Assembly (NCBI GenBank): GCA_035356615.1
Contig: DAOQSN010000002.1
Location: forward strand, 1-64,000
Direction: 5' to 3'
DNA: 64,000 nt
Source of the DNA: JAKQDH01 sp029558835
Lineage (GTDB): Bacteria > Planctomycetota > Phycisphaerae > UBA1845
Shown here: positions 7,925-17,138 of the stretch, piece after piece
Numbering within the stretch: position 1 is the first letter of the stretch
Layout: every line of letters starts with the position of its first letter
Made by a program: the position numbers and the translations under genes
The notes under the pieces: generated by a model
Told to the model about the DNA's origin: nothing
The model's database searches: none
The model's input: only the letters and a program-made list of their open reading frames with translations

Positions 7925-8899
7925 TGCCAGCACCGTCCGCGCGGCATGCACGACGCGGGCCGCCGAGGGCAGGAACGCCCGCTCCCGCGCGAAATACGGA
8001 AAGTGCACGTCGTACCCCGTCACCCGCGCCACCGGCGCCTCCAGGTTCCAGAATGCCTTCTCCACCAGCCGGGCCACCACCTCCGCGCCGATGCCGCAGT
8101 TGCGCGCCCCCTCGTGCACGAGCACCGCCCGGCCCGTCTTGGCCACGGACTGCACCACCGTCTCGGTATCCAGCGGGAAGACGCTGAGCAGGTCCACCAC
8201 CTCCGCCGAGATGCCGTGCTCTTCCGCCAGGTCGTCCGCCGCCTCCAGCGCCGCCCGCATCATGGCGCCATACGAGATCAGCGTGACGTCGGTGCCCGCC
8301 CGTGTCACCTGGGCCTTGCCAAGTGGGAGGTACTCCGCCTCCTCGGGAACCTCCTCCTTGAACAACCGGTACAGCGAGGTGGGTTCGAAGAAGATCACCG
8401 GATCCGGACAGCGGATCGACTCCAGGAGCAGGGCTCGGGCGCAACGCGGCCCCGAGGGGATCACGACCTTCAGGCCCGGGCAGTGCGTGAAGAACGCCTC
8501 CCGGCTCTCGCTGTGATGTTCGACGGCCCGGATGCCCCCGCCGTACGGCATGCGCACCACGATCTGCATGCCGAAGCGCCCCCGCGTCCGATTGCGAAAG
8601 CGGCTCAGGTGCTGCTCGACCTGGTGAAACGCCTGATAGAAGAAGCCGGAGAACTGGATTTCCGCGACCGGCACCAGCCCGTAAAGGGCCATGCCGATCG
8701 CCGCCCCCACGATGCCGGCCTCCGCCAACGGCGTGTCCACCACCCGCCGATCGCCATAGCTCGCCAGCAGACCGGCCGTCACGCGGAAGACGCCTTCATC
8801 CTTGCCGATGTCCTGCCCCAGCAGGACCACACGGTCGTCGGTACCCAGGGCTTCGTCCAGCGCCCGGTTCAACGCGGAAACCATGTTCATCTGAGCCAT
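7919..8899 (-). CDS. pdhB: 2-oxoacid dehydrogenase E1 component, beta subunit
   Basis: Beta subunit of a heterotetrameric thiamine-diphosphate E1 that decarboxylates pyruvate or a branched-chain 2-oxoacid, 326 residues, the usual length. Family segments seen are LGQDIGKDEGVFRVT, VDTPLAEAGIVGAAIGMA, the conserved EIQFSGFF, MPYGGGIRAVEHHSES, and the C-terminal transketolase-type domain with DLLSVFPLDTETV. I chose ATG at 8899, which has AGGTGAG seven bases upstream, over frame-open positions at 8917 and 9085. It starts the run E1-beta, E2, E3. The partner E1-alpha, which normally lies directly upstream, is not present in 8900-9470. Pyruvate is the likely substrate but not proven. Confidence 0.93.
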   Translation of the reverse strand: MAQMNMVSALNRALDEALGTDDRVVLLGQDIGKDEGVFRVTAGLLASYGDRRVVDTPLAEAGIVGAAIGMALYGLVPVAEIQFSGFFYQAFHQVEQHLSRFRNRTRGRFGMQIVVRMPYGGGIRAVEHHSESREAFFTHCPGLKVVIPSGPRCARALLLESIRCPDPVIFFEPTSLYRLFKEEVPEEAEYLPLGKAQVTRAGTDVTLISYGAMMRAALEAADDLAEEHGISAEVVDLLSVFPLDTETVVQSVAKTGRAVLVHEGARNCGIGAEVVARLVEKAFWNLEAPVARVTGYDVHFPYFARERAFLPSAARVVHAARTVLAE

Positions 8900-9472
8900 C
8901 GTGCGTCTCACCTGCATTCCCGGCCGTTTGCCGAACCAGTCGCGTCCCTCCCCTGCTGCATCCCCACGGGCACGCGGGCCACCAAAGTACCCTAATCGCT
9001 GCGCCGGCGAGGCGGCGCTCCCGGAGCAACCCCGCGTCTGGGGCCTGGGCTGCTTTCCCCTCGCCTCCCCACGTTCCCCGCGCATGCCTTGGTGGATTCG
9101 CCGTTCCGCACCCGATCGGCGTCCCTCTCCGCCGTACTATAGCGTCCCGGAGCGCGCATGCCGAGCGAACCACCGCGCGCGGCGCGCGGCGCATTGCCAC
9201 CCACCCTGTCGCCCTGAACGCATTTTCGACAGTGCGGCTTGTGGACTTTGCCCCAACGCCGTTATTCCGCTGCCACACCCTTCACGGCCGCGGAAGTGCT
9301 CGTATCGGGTTCTCGCCGGCGGCGGTGCAGGGAGACGCCGTGGTAGGGACGCCCACTCCACGGCCCAGGCCGCTGGGGGCTTCCTCGCGGCGGAAGTGCC
9401 CGGCCGGTATGCTTCGGCCGCGGGCGGTGCGCCGCGCTTGGCCCGGCCGCCCTTTCGAGTGGGTGGATTCAG
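8900..9472. other. Gene-free divergent intergenic region
   Basis: Lies between the start of the E1-beta gene and the NifX-like gene. Apart from the candidate promoter near 9136-9164 I see no gene; in particular there is no E1-alpha thiamine-diphosphate motif (GDG...N) in any frame. Confidence 0.6.
9136..9164 (-). promoter_or_regulatory. Candidate sigma70-type promoter for the E1-beta gene
   Basis: On the minus strand TCGGCA (9164-9159) and TATAGT (9141-9136) are separated by 17 bases. A start near 9128 would give a leader of about 230 nt. The -35 box matches consensus at only four positions. Confidence 0.35.
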
Positions 9473-9850
9473 GTGCGAATCGGCATTGCCACGGACGACG
9501 GCACGATCGTGGCGGCCCACACCGGGCGCTGCGCGGGAGTGGTGGTCTTCGACATCAGCGCGGCCACGGCCAGCCGGCGGGAGCTGCGGCCCAACGATTT
9601 GGCACCGTATCTGCGGGGGCGGTGCGTGGCCGAGCCGGACGGCGAGGCTTCGCCGGGGAAGGAGCCGCACAGCCGCTTCGCCCGTTTGCTCGCTGACTGC
9701 CAGGTGCTCATCACCCGGGGCATCGGTCCGCGTCTGCGCGAAGACCTGAATCGTGCGGGAATCGAGGTCCACGTAGTCTCGGAGGCCTCCGTCGACCGGG
9801 CGGCCCGGTTGTATGCGGCGGGGCGATGGGGCCCGACGTCCGGCGTGTGA
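9473..9850 (+). CDS. NifX/NifB-type (dinitrogenase FeMo-cofactor domain) protein
   Basis: Small cytoplasmic protein of 125 residues with the fold shared by NifX, VnfX, NafY and the NifB C-terminus, which bind iron-sulfur or FeMo-cofactor precursors. It begins MRIGIATDDGTIVAAHTGR, the usual opening of the family, and ends with a Rossmann-like half (DCQVLITRGIGPRLREDLNRAGIEVHVV). No nitrogenase gene is near, and many members occur in non-diazotrophs with unknown roles. Start GTG at 9473 has only a weak upstream GGTGG. It precedes the encapsulated ferritin and encapsulin genes on the same strand with 232 bp between, so co-expression is possible but not shown. Confidence 0.8.
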   Translation: MRIGIATDDGTIVAAHTGRCAGVVVFDISAATASRRELRPNDLAPYLRGRCVAEPDGEASPGKEPHSRFARLLADCQVLITRGIGPRLREDLNRAGIEVHVVSEASVDRAARLYAAGRWGPTSGV

Positions 9851-10082
9851 GGAACGAGGAGCGTGCGCGCCTCCCGAAACCACCCGCGGGGCAGGCGGGC
9901 TGGATAGCGTTTGGAGGCCAAAGGGACCGGTCCAACCCACCGCTCGCCACCCACGGTGTGGGGAGTCGAGGCCCGCAGCGTGCGCTTGAGACCGCGTGCC
10001 CCAGTCTCTATACTCTCTCCCCCGGTGCCGTCCGCAGGGCCGGGTGCCCGGGTGGGCCCGCCGGCGAGAGGAGGTATTCCAC

Positions 10083-10451
10083 ATGACCGTATCGTACACT
10101 GAACCCCACGATGAGTTGCCGCCGGCGGTGCGTGAGGTCCATCGCGCGATTACCAGCCTGGTGGAGGAGTTGGAAGCCATCGACTGGTACAACCAGCGCG
10201 CCGCGATCGCGACGGAGGAGTCCCTGCGACAGGTCCTGGCCCACAACCGCGACGAGGAGATCGAGCACGCGGTCATGCTCCTGGAGTGGCTGCGCCGCGA
10301 GCTGCCGATGCTGGATGCACAGTTGCGTGAGCGTCTGTTTCACGCCGGTCCGGTGGTCGAGGCAGGCCACGGAGAGCCGGTGGCGTCGGGCGGCGCACCT
10401 GCCGCCGGGGCAGCCGATCTGGGAATTGGCAGGTTCAAGAAAGGAAGCTGA
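10083..10451 (+). CDS. Encapsulated ferritin (encapsulin cargo)
   Basis: Ferritin-like ferroxidase of the EncFtn type, 122 residues, which oxidises Fe(II) inside an encapsulin shell. The two helices are seen as AITSLVEELEAIDWYNQRAA and VLAHNRDEEIEHAVMLLEWLRREL. E29, E59 and H62 (my alignment from memory to Rhodospirillum rubrum EncFtn E32/E62/H65) form the iron site made at the dimer interface; W35-Y36 are also conserved. The C-terminal tail LGIGRFKKGS (113-122) is a typical cargo-loading peptide that docks inside the shell. ATG at 10083 has AGGAGG eight bases upstream. The shell gene starts two bases after this stop, and its ribosome binding site AAAGGAAG lies within the codons of the loading peptide. 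Confidence 0.93.
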   Translation: MTVSYTEPHDELPPAVREVHRAITSLVEELEAIDWYNQRAAIATEESLRQVLAHNRDEEIEHAVMLLEWLRRELPMLDAQLRERLFHAGPVVEAGHGEPVASGGAPAAGAADLGIGRFKKGS

Positions 10452-10453
10452 CG

Positions 10454-11257
10454 ATGCTCGATTTGCTGAAGCGTTCACTCGCACCGATTACGGCGGAAGC
10501 GTGGCAGGCCATTGACGCGACGGCCAGCCGGGTCATCAAGAGCCAGCTTACCGCCCGGACCATTGTCGATTTCGACGGGCCGCACGGCTGGCAGCTCGGC
10601 GCGGTCAACACCGGCCGCCTTGACATCCCCAAGAAGAAATCCGACGTACCCTGGGGCGCTCGCCAGATGCTCCCGCTGGTCGAGACGCGCATGCCGTTTC
10701 TGCTCAACCAGATGGAGATCGACGGCGCTACCCGCGGGTGCGAGGATGTCGACCTTAGCACGCTGGAGCAGGCGGCCAAGCAGGTAGCACGCTTCGAGGA
10801 GAGTGCCATTTACCTGGGTTTCGCGGACGGCGGCCTCGGGGGCATCATCCCGTCCACCGCGCATAAGCCGATCACCCTGCCCCCCCAGGTGCGCCAGTAC
10901 CCGGAGGCGGTGGGGGCGGCGCTGGAAGTGCTCGGCCGCGCGGGCATCGGCGGTCCCTATGCGCTCGTGCTGGGCAGCAAGGCATACTACCCACTCATGC
11001 AGTGCGTCGAGAACGGGTATCCCCCGCGGCGCATCGTGCGTGACCTGCTCCAGGGCGACATTCTCTGGAGCCCGGTGTTGGACGGCGGCGTGCTGCTCTC
11101 CACCCGCGGTGGCGATTTCCAGCTCACCGTCGGAGTGGACTTCGCCATCGGCTACGCCGGCCACACCCGTGAGCAGGTCGAGCTCTACCTGACGGAGTCC
11201 TTTGCGTTCCGCGTGCTGGAACCGGCGGCGGCCGTGACGCTGAAGTTGCCCGCTTGA
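10454..11257 (+). CDS. Encapsulin shell protein, family 1 (linocin M18-like)
   Basis: Self-assembling HK97-fold shell protein of 267 residues, the normal length of family 1 encapsulins. It begins MLDLLKRSLAPITAEAWQAID, the conserved N-terminal helix that binds cargo peptides, and contains DVPWGARQMLPLVETRMPF and, near the C-terminus, DGGVLLSTRGGDFQLTVGVDFAIGY followed by LYLTESFAFRVLEP. The two-base gap to the cargo gene indicates one transcript with coupled translation. The predicted product is an iron-storing nanocompartment for iron sequestration or oxidative-stress defence. The start ATG is unambiguous. A strong hairpin lies downstream near 11311-11350. Confidence 0.96.
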   Translation: MLDLLKRSLAPITAEAWQAIDATASRVIKSQLTARTIVDFDGPHGWQLGAVNTGRLDIPKKKSDVPWGARQMLPLVETRMPFLLNQMEIDGATRGCEDVDLSTLEQAAKQVARFEESAIYLGFADGGLGGIIPSTAHKPITLPPQVRQYPEAVGAALEVLGRAGIGGPYALVLGSKAYYPLMQCVENGYPPRRIVRDLLQGDILWSPVLDGGVLLSTRGGDFQLTVGVDFAIGYAGHTREQVELYLTESFAFRVLEPAAAVTLKLPA

Positions 11258-11664
11258 CGGACGCAGGCGGTTTCGCCGGTCCTGCGCCGCGCGCCCGACG
11301 GGATGTGGTATGCCCTTCCTCCGGCAGCCGCGGGGAGCTGCCGGAAGGCACGTGTCCGGCGCGCGCGCGATGCCCTCACTCGCCGCCGGCAGGCGTGCGC
11401 CTGCCGGTCGGGGTACGGGCATGCCTGCCCGTCATCGGCGTCGCGGAGAAGCGCGGCATCGGCCGCGCCGAGAGCGAGGGCTCGGCGGGCGCTCTTCCCT
11501 TCGGATCACTCTTCCCGGCGGTGTGACGGAGCGAAGCGGCCGCTGGTGTCTGCTGGAGACGCTGTGGCGCGGCCGACGTGCCCCACGGAGGTTTGGGGAG
11601 TGCGAACCCGTCCAGCGGCGCGGGCGACGAAACGAAGGACAATGACTGGACGTCGGGGTGACCC
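11258..11664. other. Gene-free region with hairpins
   Basis: Holds the two GC-rich hairpins between the encapsulin and response-regulator genes. They may end the encapsulin transcript, though no T-run follows. Nothing coding is seen. Confidence 0.6.
11386..11407. repeat. Perfect 22 bp palindrome
   Basis: CCGGCAGGCG-TG-CGCCTGCCGG, with 10 bp arms and a 2-nt loop, lies in the gap after the encapsulin gene. A second structure (CCGGCAGC...GCTGCCGG) is just upstream at about 11321-11344. The preceding TGCCCTCACTCGCCGC resembles 2262-2277, so this belongs to the same repeat neighbourhood family. Confidence 0.75.
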
Positions 11665-12066
11665 ATGAACACACAGGCGAAACATATCGTCCTCATCGAT
11701 GACGATCCCGACATGCGCGAGGCCATCCGGATGGTGCTGGAGCCGCTGGGCTACCGCCTGACGTGCTGCGCCACGGGGGCACAGGGGCTGAGCGTCCTGC
11801 GACAGGACGGAGCGGACCTGCTGCTGCTGGATATCATGCTGTCCACCCCCACCGAAGGCATCGATCTGTGCCAGTCAATGAAGGGCGACCCCAAGCTGCG
11901 CGCCCTGCCGATCATCATGATCTCCGCGGTGGGGCAGACGACCGGCATGGACATCGCGCTGGAGGCCGGTGGCGGCGTGCTGCCCGCCGAGCTGTTCCTC
12001 GAGAAACCGCTGGAGGCCCAGGTGCTGCGTGACGCCGTCCAGCGTTTTCTCAGCAACAAGGAGTAA
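11665..12066 (+). CDS. Single-domain response regulator
   Basis: Receiver-only CheY-like protein of 133 residues. The acidic pocket is D12-D14, the phosphoacceptor is D56 in LLLLDIML, the switch Ser/Ala region is MISAV (86-90), and the conserved lysine is K114 in FLEKPLE. There is no output domain, so it must act through a partner protein. An insertion-like stretch EAGGGVLPAELFLEK before the lysine is longer than in CheY and is seen in receiver domains paired with sensor kinases. The histidine kinase gene starts eight bases after the stop, with its ribosome binding site at the end of this gene. Confidence 0.9.
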   Translation: MNTQAKHIVLIDDDPDMREAIRMVLEPLGYRLTCCATGAQGLSVLRQDGADLLLLDIMLSTPTEGIDLCQSMKGDPKLRALPIIMISAVGQTTGMDIALEAGGGVLPAELFLEKPLEAQVLRDAVQRFLSNKE

Positions 12067-12073
12067 CCGCGGC

Positions 12074-13741
12074 GTGGTCGACGGCCCCGGTCCCTCAGCG
12101 GTAGCCGCCACGTCCCCGCTGTCCGATGGGCAGGAGCCTTATCGCACCGGGGCGCTGCTCTCCTTGCTCCGCCTGCATTGGTTCATCCGCCTGCGCTGGG
12201 CCCTGCTCTTCACCGCCATGGCGGTGTTGATGGTCGAGCGCTTCATTTGGCCGACCTCCGTTCGTCCCGGCGCCCTGCTGGCGGTGCTTCTGGTTCTGGC
12301 GGCCGTCAACCTCTGGTGGCTTTCGATCTCCAACGAGTTGTGGAAGCGGACCCGGGCCGTCGAGGTCGTCGAGCCGCACCTGATCCGCAAGGCCCTGGCC
12401 TTCGCCAACGCCCAGGTGGCCGTTGATCTGCTCGCGCTGACTGCCATCCTGCGTTACACGGGCGGCGTGGAAAACCCGATGGCGATCTTCTATCTCTTCC
12501 ACGTCGCCATCGGCGCGCTGGTGCTGACGCGCTGGCAGGCGATCATCCAGGCCGCTTGGGCTGTCCTGCTCTACACGGGCATGGGAGTGGCGGTGCTGCG
12601 CGGCTGGTTGAAGCCATTGTTCGCTTTCCTGCCCGCCCTGCCGCCCCTGGGGCTCCAGGAGCGGCCCGAGTACGTGCTGGCGGCCATCGGCGTGCTGGCG
12701 TGCGGCGTGTTCGGCACGTTGTACTTCACGCTCAAGATCGCCGAGCGCTTTGACGAGCATGAACACCTCTTGCGGGCGGCCAACGAAGCGCTGCTGAACT
12801 CCGAGATGGCGATTCGGGAGCTGCAACGGCGGCGCTCGCGCTTCATGCAGACGGCCGCCCATCAGTTGAAGAGCCCCCTGGCCGGCATTCAAACGCTGGC
12901 GGGTCTGATCCGAGATGGGATCGTGCCGGAGGCGGGGGTCCGCCCCACCTGCGAGAGAATCATCCGCCGCTGTGCCGACGGGATTACGCAAGTGGCCGAG
13001 TTGCTTACCCTGGCCCGGATTCAGGAGGCGGACCCGCGTCGCAACCGCACGGCGTCGGTCGATGTCGTGGAGGTCATTCGAGACGTCTGCGAGCGCAACC
13101 GCCCACAGGCCAAGGCCAAGCAGATCACGCTGGCTGCCCAGGTGGGGGAGGGCTCTGATGAGGCGACCGGCGAGCCGGCTACCGAGGCTGAAGGACATGG
13201 GTTGCGCGTCTGGCTGGATCGTGCCGACCTGGTCGACTGCCTGGGGAACCTCATCGAGAACGCCATCAAGTACACGCCGGGCCCCGGCAAGGTCACGGTG
13301 ACCGCCACCCGATGTCCCACGCCGCAGGTGCCCCCCGCCAGGTTCCGCGCTCCGGGACGCTCACTCGACACGCCCGAGCCTCCGTATTACGTACAGATCA
13401 GCGTGGCGGATACCGGCATGGGCATCGAGCCGGACGCCTTGGCGGGGGATGAGGAGCCGACGGGCCCCGGCACGATCTTTGAGGCATTCCGACGCGGGAA
13501 CCAAGCGTTGGCGGCCGGCATTCCCGGCACGGGGTTGGGGTTGTCTATCGTTCGCGAGGTGGTTGAGCAGGCCGGCGGGCGGCTTCGCGTTCAATCCAAG
13601 CCGCAGGAGGGAAGCACGTTCACGGTGTGGTTCCCGGCCGATGTGCGTACTGGCGCCAGGCGGGCCACGCTATCGTCGGCCGGCCCCGCAGCCGGGTTCC
13701 ATACCCAGGTGCCGTTCGAGCCTCCCCCCTCCCGTGGGTAG
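12074..13741 (+). CDS. Membrane-bound sensor histidine kinase
   Basis: Inner-membrane sensor kinase of 555 residues. About six hydrophobic segments (roughly residues 40-56, 66-84, 112-128, 136-152, 157-175, 199-221) form the sensor part; there is no large periplasmic domain, so it may sense a membrane or intramembrane signal. After a short coiled coil, the HisKA domain has the phospho-accepting H263 in AAHQLKSPL. The ATPase domain has the N box LGNLIENAIKYTPG, the G1 box VADTGMGI and the G2 box GTGLGLSIVREVVEQAGG. I chose GTG at 12074, ten bases after AAGGAG; other frame-open starts lie inside the regulator gene. It is co-transcribed with the single-domain regulator, its probable phosphotransfer partner. 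Confidence 0.9.
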   Translation: MVDGPGPSAVAATSPLSDGQEPYRTGALLSLLRLHWFIRLRWALLFTAMAVLMVERFIWPTSVRPGALLAVLLVLAAVNLWWLSISNELWKRTRAVEVVEPHLIRKALAFANAQVAVDLLALTAILRYTGGVENPMAIFYLFHVAIGALVLTRWQAIIQAAWAVLLYTGMGVAVLRGWLKPLFAFLPALPPLGLQERPEYVLAAIGVLACGVFGTLYFTLKIAERFDEHEHLLRAANEALLNSEMAIRELQRRRSRFMQTAAHQLKSPLAGIQTLAGLIRDGIVPEAGVRPTCERIIRRCADGITQVAELLTLARIQEADPRRNRTASVDVVEVIRDVCERNRPQAKAKQITLAAQVGEGSDEATGEPATEAEGHGLRVWLDRADLVDCLGNLIENAIKYTPGPGKVTVTATRCPTPQVPPARFRAPGRSLDTPEPPYYVQISVADTGMGIEPDALAGDEEPTGPGTIFEAFRRGNQALAAGIPGTGLGLSIVREVVEQAGGRLRVQSKPQEGSTFTVWFPADVRTGARRATLSSAGPAAGFHTQVPFEPPPSRG

Positions 13742-14227
<486 letters not shown>

Positions 14228-14617
14228 GTGGTTCGGCTTGAGCCATCTCGAAGCGAGCGGTTCCGTCCGCGGGAACGGTTGCGGCGGCAGGCCGACTTCG
14301 CGCGCGTTCTGGAACTGCGGTGCAGCGCTGCGGACAACGTGCTGATGGTGTTGGTTGCACCGAACGGGCGGGCTTGGTCCCGGCTGGGAATCCGGACAAG
14401 CCGCAGGCTCGGGCAGGCCGTCCGCCGCAGCTACATCCGCCGGCGCATCCGGGAGGCGTTCCGACGCTCCAAGGATCAGATACCGGTCGGACTGGATATC
14501 CTGTGCCTTGCCCGCCGGGGTGCCGCCGACCGAGAGGTCGATGTGGTCGTGTCCTTCTACCGTCTGGTCCGCCGGGCGGAGCGTGCTCTGAGGCGCCACA
14601 CGCAAGACGGCGCCTGA
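14228..14617 (+). CDS. rnpA: Ribonuclease P protein component
   Basis: Basic protein subunit of RNase P, which removes 5' leaders from pre-tRNAs together with the RNA subunit, 129 residues. The family start RFRPRERLRRQADFARVLE and the RNA-binding signature VRRSYIRRRIREAFRRSKD are clear, as is the VAPNGRAWSRLGIRTSRRLG strand. I chose GTG at 14228 with GGGAG ten bases upstream; the open frame reaches back to 14024, but the extra 68 residues have no counterpart in the family. Unlike the usual rpmH-rnpA-yidC arrangement, neither rpmH nor yidC is adjacent. Confidence 0.9.
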   Translation: MVRLEPSRSERFRPRERLRRQADFARVLELRCSAADNVLMVLVAPNGRAWSRLGIRTSRRLGQAVRRSYIRRRIREAFRRSKDQIPVGLDILCLARRGAADREVDVVVSFYRLVRRAERALRRHTQDGA

Positions 14618-14718
14618 GCAAGTCCGGCTCATGCCGCACGTGGGGCTCTACCCGGTGCCTCCCGGGCGTCCCCGCCACGTTCCCGGCGCTGCAAACCGGC
14701 GCGCGGCGTTCCGCATGC

Positions 14719-16782
14719 TCAGGGCACGGGCAGCAGTTGCGCCACCAGCGGCACAGTCTCCCCGAGAACAGAGCGGCGCAACATCAAAGAAGCCGGCGCA
14801 CTGGCCGAACAGAGGAGCTTCTCGTCGCCCCAGACTTCGACATCGACCCTGAAGGGCTGCGCGACGTCGGTAAGAATGTCATCGAGTACCGCAGGTGCAA
14901 CCAACAGGTAGCTGAACGTGGGCTCGGCTTGGACTTGATCCGGGGGGTTCAGCCACCATCTCCACACGGGCTTGCCCATCGAGTCCACCAGAGAGACCTG
15001 GATCGCCGCTGGAGCGATGTCCGACCCATGGATTGCGCCCCGCACCGCGAACGCATCGCCAGCCCGCAACTGGGCCTGATCTGCAGGGTGTGTAACCTCC
15101 AAAACGGCGCCCCCCCCGGGTGGCGGGTCCGGAGGCGGCGGAGGAGGACCCGGCGGGGGAGAAGGCGGGAGTTCCTCGGCTTCAGAGGCGGGAAGCGTAT
15201 CGTCCGCTGCCCGTTGTTCCCCGATGCGGAGTAGACCGGGTGCGGCGGCCAACACCACTACCTGCCCGTCAGTCAGCGCGCCCACGACGCGGTACACGCC
15301 TGCCGCGACACCAGCGGGCACCCCCAGCAGAATCCGGTCGCCCGGCCCGTCCTCGTCCTCGCTTATGCCCGCCACGAGCAGGATTTCGTCGCCATCCAGT
15401 TCGCTCAGCTCAAGGTCCGTATCCAGAAGCAACGAGAGACGGGCGTTATCGTTGACATCCGAGTCCGTCCAGCTCACCAGGAACGATCCGCCGGACTGAA
15501 CGTCGGTGTCTGCCGTCGGGTCCAGCAGCGTCAGCGTGGGTGGATCGTTGTCCGGTTCAGCCAGGATGTGCACAGCTCCCACCACCCGATCGGAGCCAAC
15601 CAATTGCCCGTCGTCGATGGTGCCAATCAGATCGTACAGGCCCGGCAGGACTCCTTCCAAAGTCAAGCGGGCGGCATCCGCCAGAGGACCATCGGGGTCC
15701 TCGGCGACCGGTGGGCTGATAACGAAACTCCCCCCGAGGGCACCGCGCAGCTCCGTCGGCTCCACAGAGAACACGATGGTAGCGTTATCATCCGGGTCTG
15801 CGTCCATCCAGGCTACGTACAATACTGCGTCACTGGACAACTCCACCGGCTGCGCGGGAGCCACGATCGTGAGCTGGGGGGCCACGTTCTCGGCAGTTTG
15901 CTGGATCTCGACGTGCCCCGGTGCGGCGGACGAGACCGCGGTCAAGCCGTCGTCGATGCGGGCGACGACTTCATAGAACCCGGGCGGCACACCCTGCACC
16001 ACGGCCAGAAACCGATCGTTCAGGCCGTCCAACGCCGCACCTACGGCCGGCCCCAGCAGCAACAGCTCCGTCGTCTCCCCTCTGTCCAGGCTGCGCAAAC
16101 CCAGCCACACCACGGTGCTGGCGAGCGGGCTGCTGTCTTGCCAACGGACGGTGAAGGTTTCGCCCGCGACCAGCGTCAAGTCGGCCGCTGGTTCCCAGAC
16201 CGTGACCGCGGGAGGAACGTAGGTCGGGGGCACGACCAAGGGAGGCTCGATGACGGGCACGTCTTCCGAAGGCGAGGCAGTGTCCGTAGGTGGGTCGCCC
16301 GGCTGAGTCTCGGTGGCGGGAATCGTGTACAGGGCCGGGGCAGCGTCGTCGAAGTCCACGCCGTACACCAGGGACACGCCGGCCAAGGCGAGTCCCCGCT
16401 CGTCGACGCCGGAGAGGCGAACCGTATCCGCCGGCTTCGCGCTCGAAACGCTGGTCTCCGTGCCGGGCAGAACGTGCACGAAGGCCAGGTAGACAACGGT
16501 CTCGTCCTCGACGAACCGAATGGTCACGTCGGCCGGGTACGCACTCTCGTTGCGAACCTTGGCAATCGCTCCGGTCGCCGGCAGATCGTGCCCGCTCGAC
16601 TCGTCCGGCAGGGCATCGGCGGCGGTCACGTCACCCACCGAAGTAGCCGTCTGTGGTCCACCGCCTCCGTCAACCGACCCACTCGTATCGGCACCCGGCA
16701 AGGCCCCTCCCACGTCGCAGCCGGTCAAGGCAACCCAGGCGAGCACACCCACGGCGGTCCCAGCGATCAGCTTGGCTCTCAT
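14719..16782 (-). CDS. Ig-like-repeat lipoprotein
   Basis: Surface or periplasmic lipoprotein of 687 residues. The signal MRAKLIAGTAVGVLAWVALTGC ends in a lipobox (LTGC, C22). After a Gly/Ser/Thr-rich spacer, three or four similar beta-sandwich domains of about 100 residues follow; each has a segment like EVVARIDDG, DLIGTIDDG or RVVGALTDG and an acidic DPDDNA or DVNDNA loop that could bind calcium. A polyproline hinge (PPSPPPGPPPPPPDPPP) precedes the last domain. No catalytic motif is visible. Repeats of this kind act in adhesion or as structural spacers, but the function here is unknown. A candidate promoter lies about 120 bp upstream. Confidence 0.8.
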   Translation of the reverse strand: MRAKLIAGTAVGVLAWVALTGCDVGGALPGADTSGSVDGGGGPQTATSVGDVTAADALPDESSGHDLPATGAIAKVRNESAYPADVTIRFVEDETVVYLAFVHVLPGTETSVSSAKPADTVRLSGVDERGLALAGVSLVYGVDFDDAAPALYTIPATETQPGDPPTDTASPSEDVPVIEPPLVVPPTYVPPAVTVWEPAADLTLVAGETFTVRWQDSSPLASTVVWLGLRSLDRGETTELLLLGPAVGAALDGLNDRFLAVVQGVPPGFYEVVARIDDGLTAVSSAAPGHVEIQQTAENVAPQLTIVAPAQPVELSSDAVLYVAWMDADPDDNATIVFSVEPTELRGALGGSFVISPPVAEDPDGPLADAARLTLEGVLPGLYDLIGTIDDGQLVGSDRVVGAVHILAEPDNDPPTLTLLDPTADTDVQSGGSFLVSWTDSDVNDNARLSLLLDTDLELSELDGDEILLVAGISEDEDGPGDRILLGVPAGVAAGVYRVVGALTDGQVVVLAAAPGLLRIGEQRAADDTLPASEAEELPPSPPPGPPPPPPDPPPGGGAVLEVTHPADQAQLRAGDAFAVRGAIHGSDIAPAAIQVSLVDSMGKPVWRWWLNPPDQVQAEPTFSYLLVAPAVLDDILTDVAQPFRVDVEVWGDEKLLCSASAPASLMLRRSVLGETVPLVAQLLPVP

Positions 16783-17138
16783 GCTGCGTCACCCTTCACG
16801 GCGGTTCCGCGACGGGAACCACACCCGGCGACGACCCGAACCACGGCGCGCGCTCCGTCTGCGCAGACGGCCAGCGCCTTCCATCCCCCCGATAAACCCT
16901 CAACACTTGAGGATAGCCAAGCCGGGACCGCGAATCAATGTTAAACCGTTGATTTAAGGGCGGTTTCGAGGGTCTCGACGCCCCCGAGCGGATCCTGCGC
17001 GGCAGGGCGGCGGCCCGCCGCAGGGACGTGCAGCCTGTCCCGTGGATCGTCATGGTCGGCTACCCGCAGGAACGGTACGCCGTTACGATGGTGAAGGGGG
17101 GGATGGCATCCCGAAACTGGCTTTGAGGCAGACCAACA
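16783..17138. other. Divergent intergenic region
   Basis: Separates the minus-strand lipoprotein gene from the plus-strand aminotransferase gene. It contains the candidate promoter at 16910-16938 and a less GC-rich patch (16935-16965). No gene is seen. Confidence 0.6.
16910..16938 (-). promoter_or_regulatory. Candidate sigma70-type promoter for the Ig-like lipoprotein gene
   Basis: On the minus strand TTGATT (16938-16933) and TATCCT (16915-16910) are separated by exactly 17 bases. Transcription would begin near 16903, giving a leader of about 120 nt. Confidence 0.45.

Noticed and set aside
8900..9472. Search for an E1-alpha gene upstream of E1-beta
   Set aside because: The region is too short and shows no thiamine-diphosphate motif in any frame.
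9473..9850. Evidence for nitrogen fixation
   Set aside because: NifX-like domains are common without nitrogenase, and no nif structural gene is in the window.
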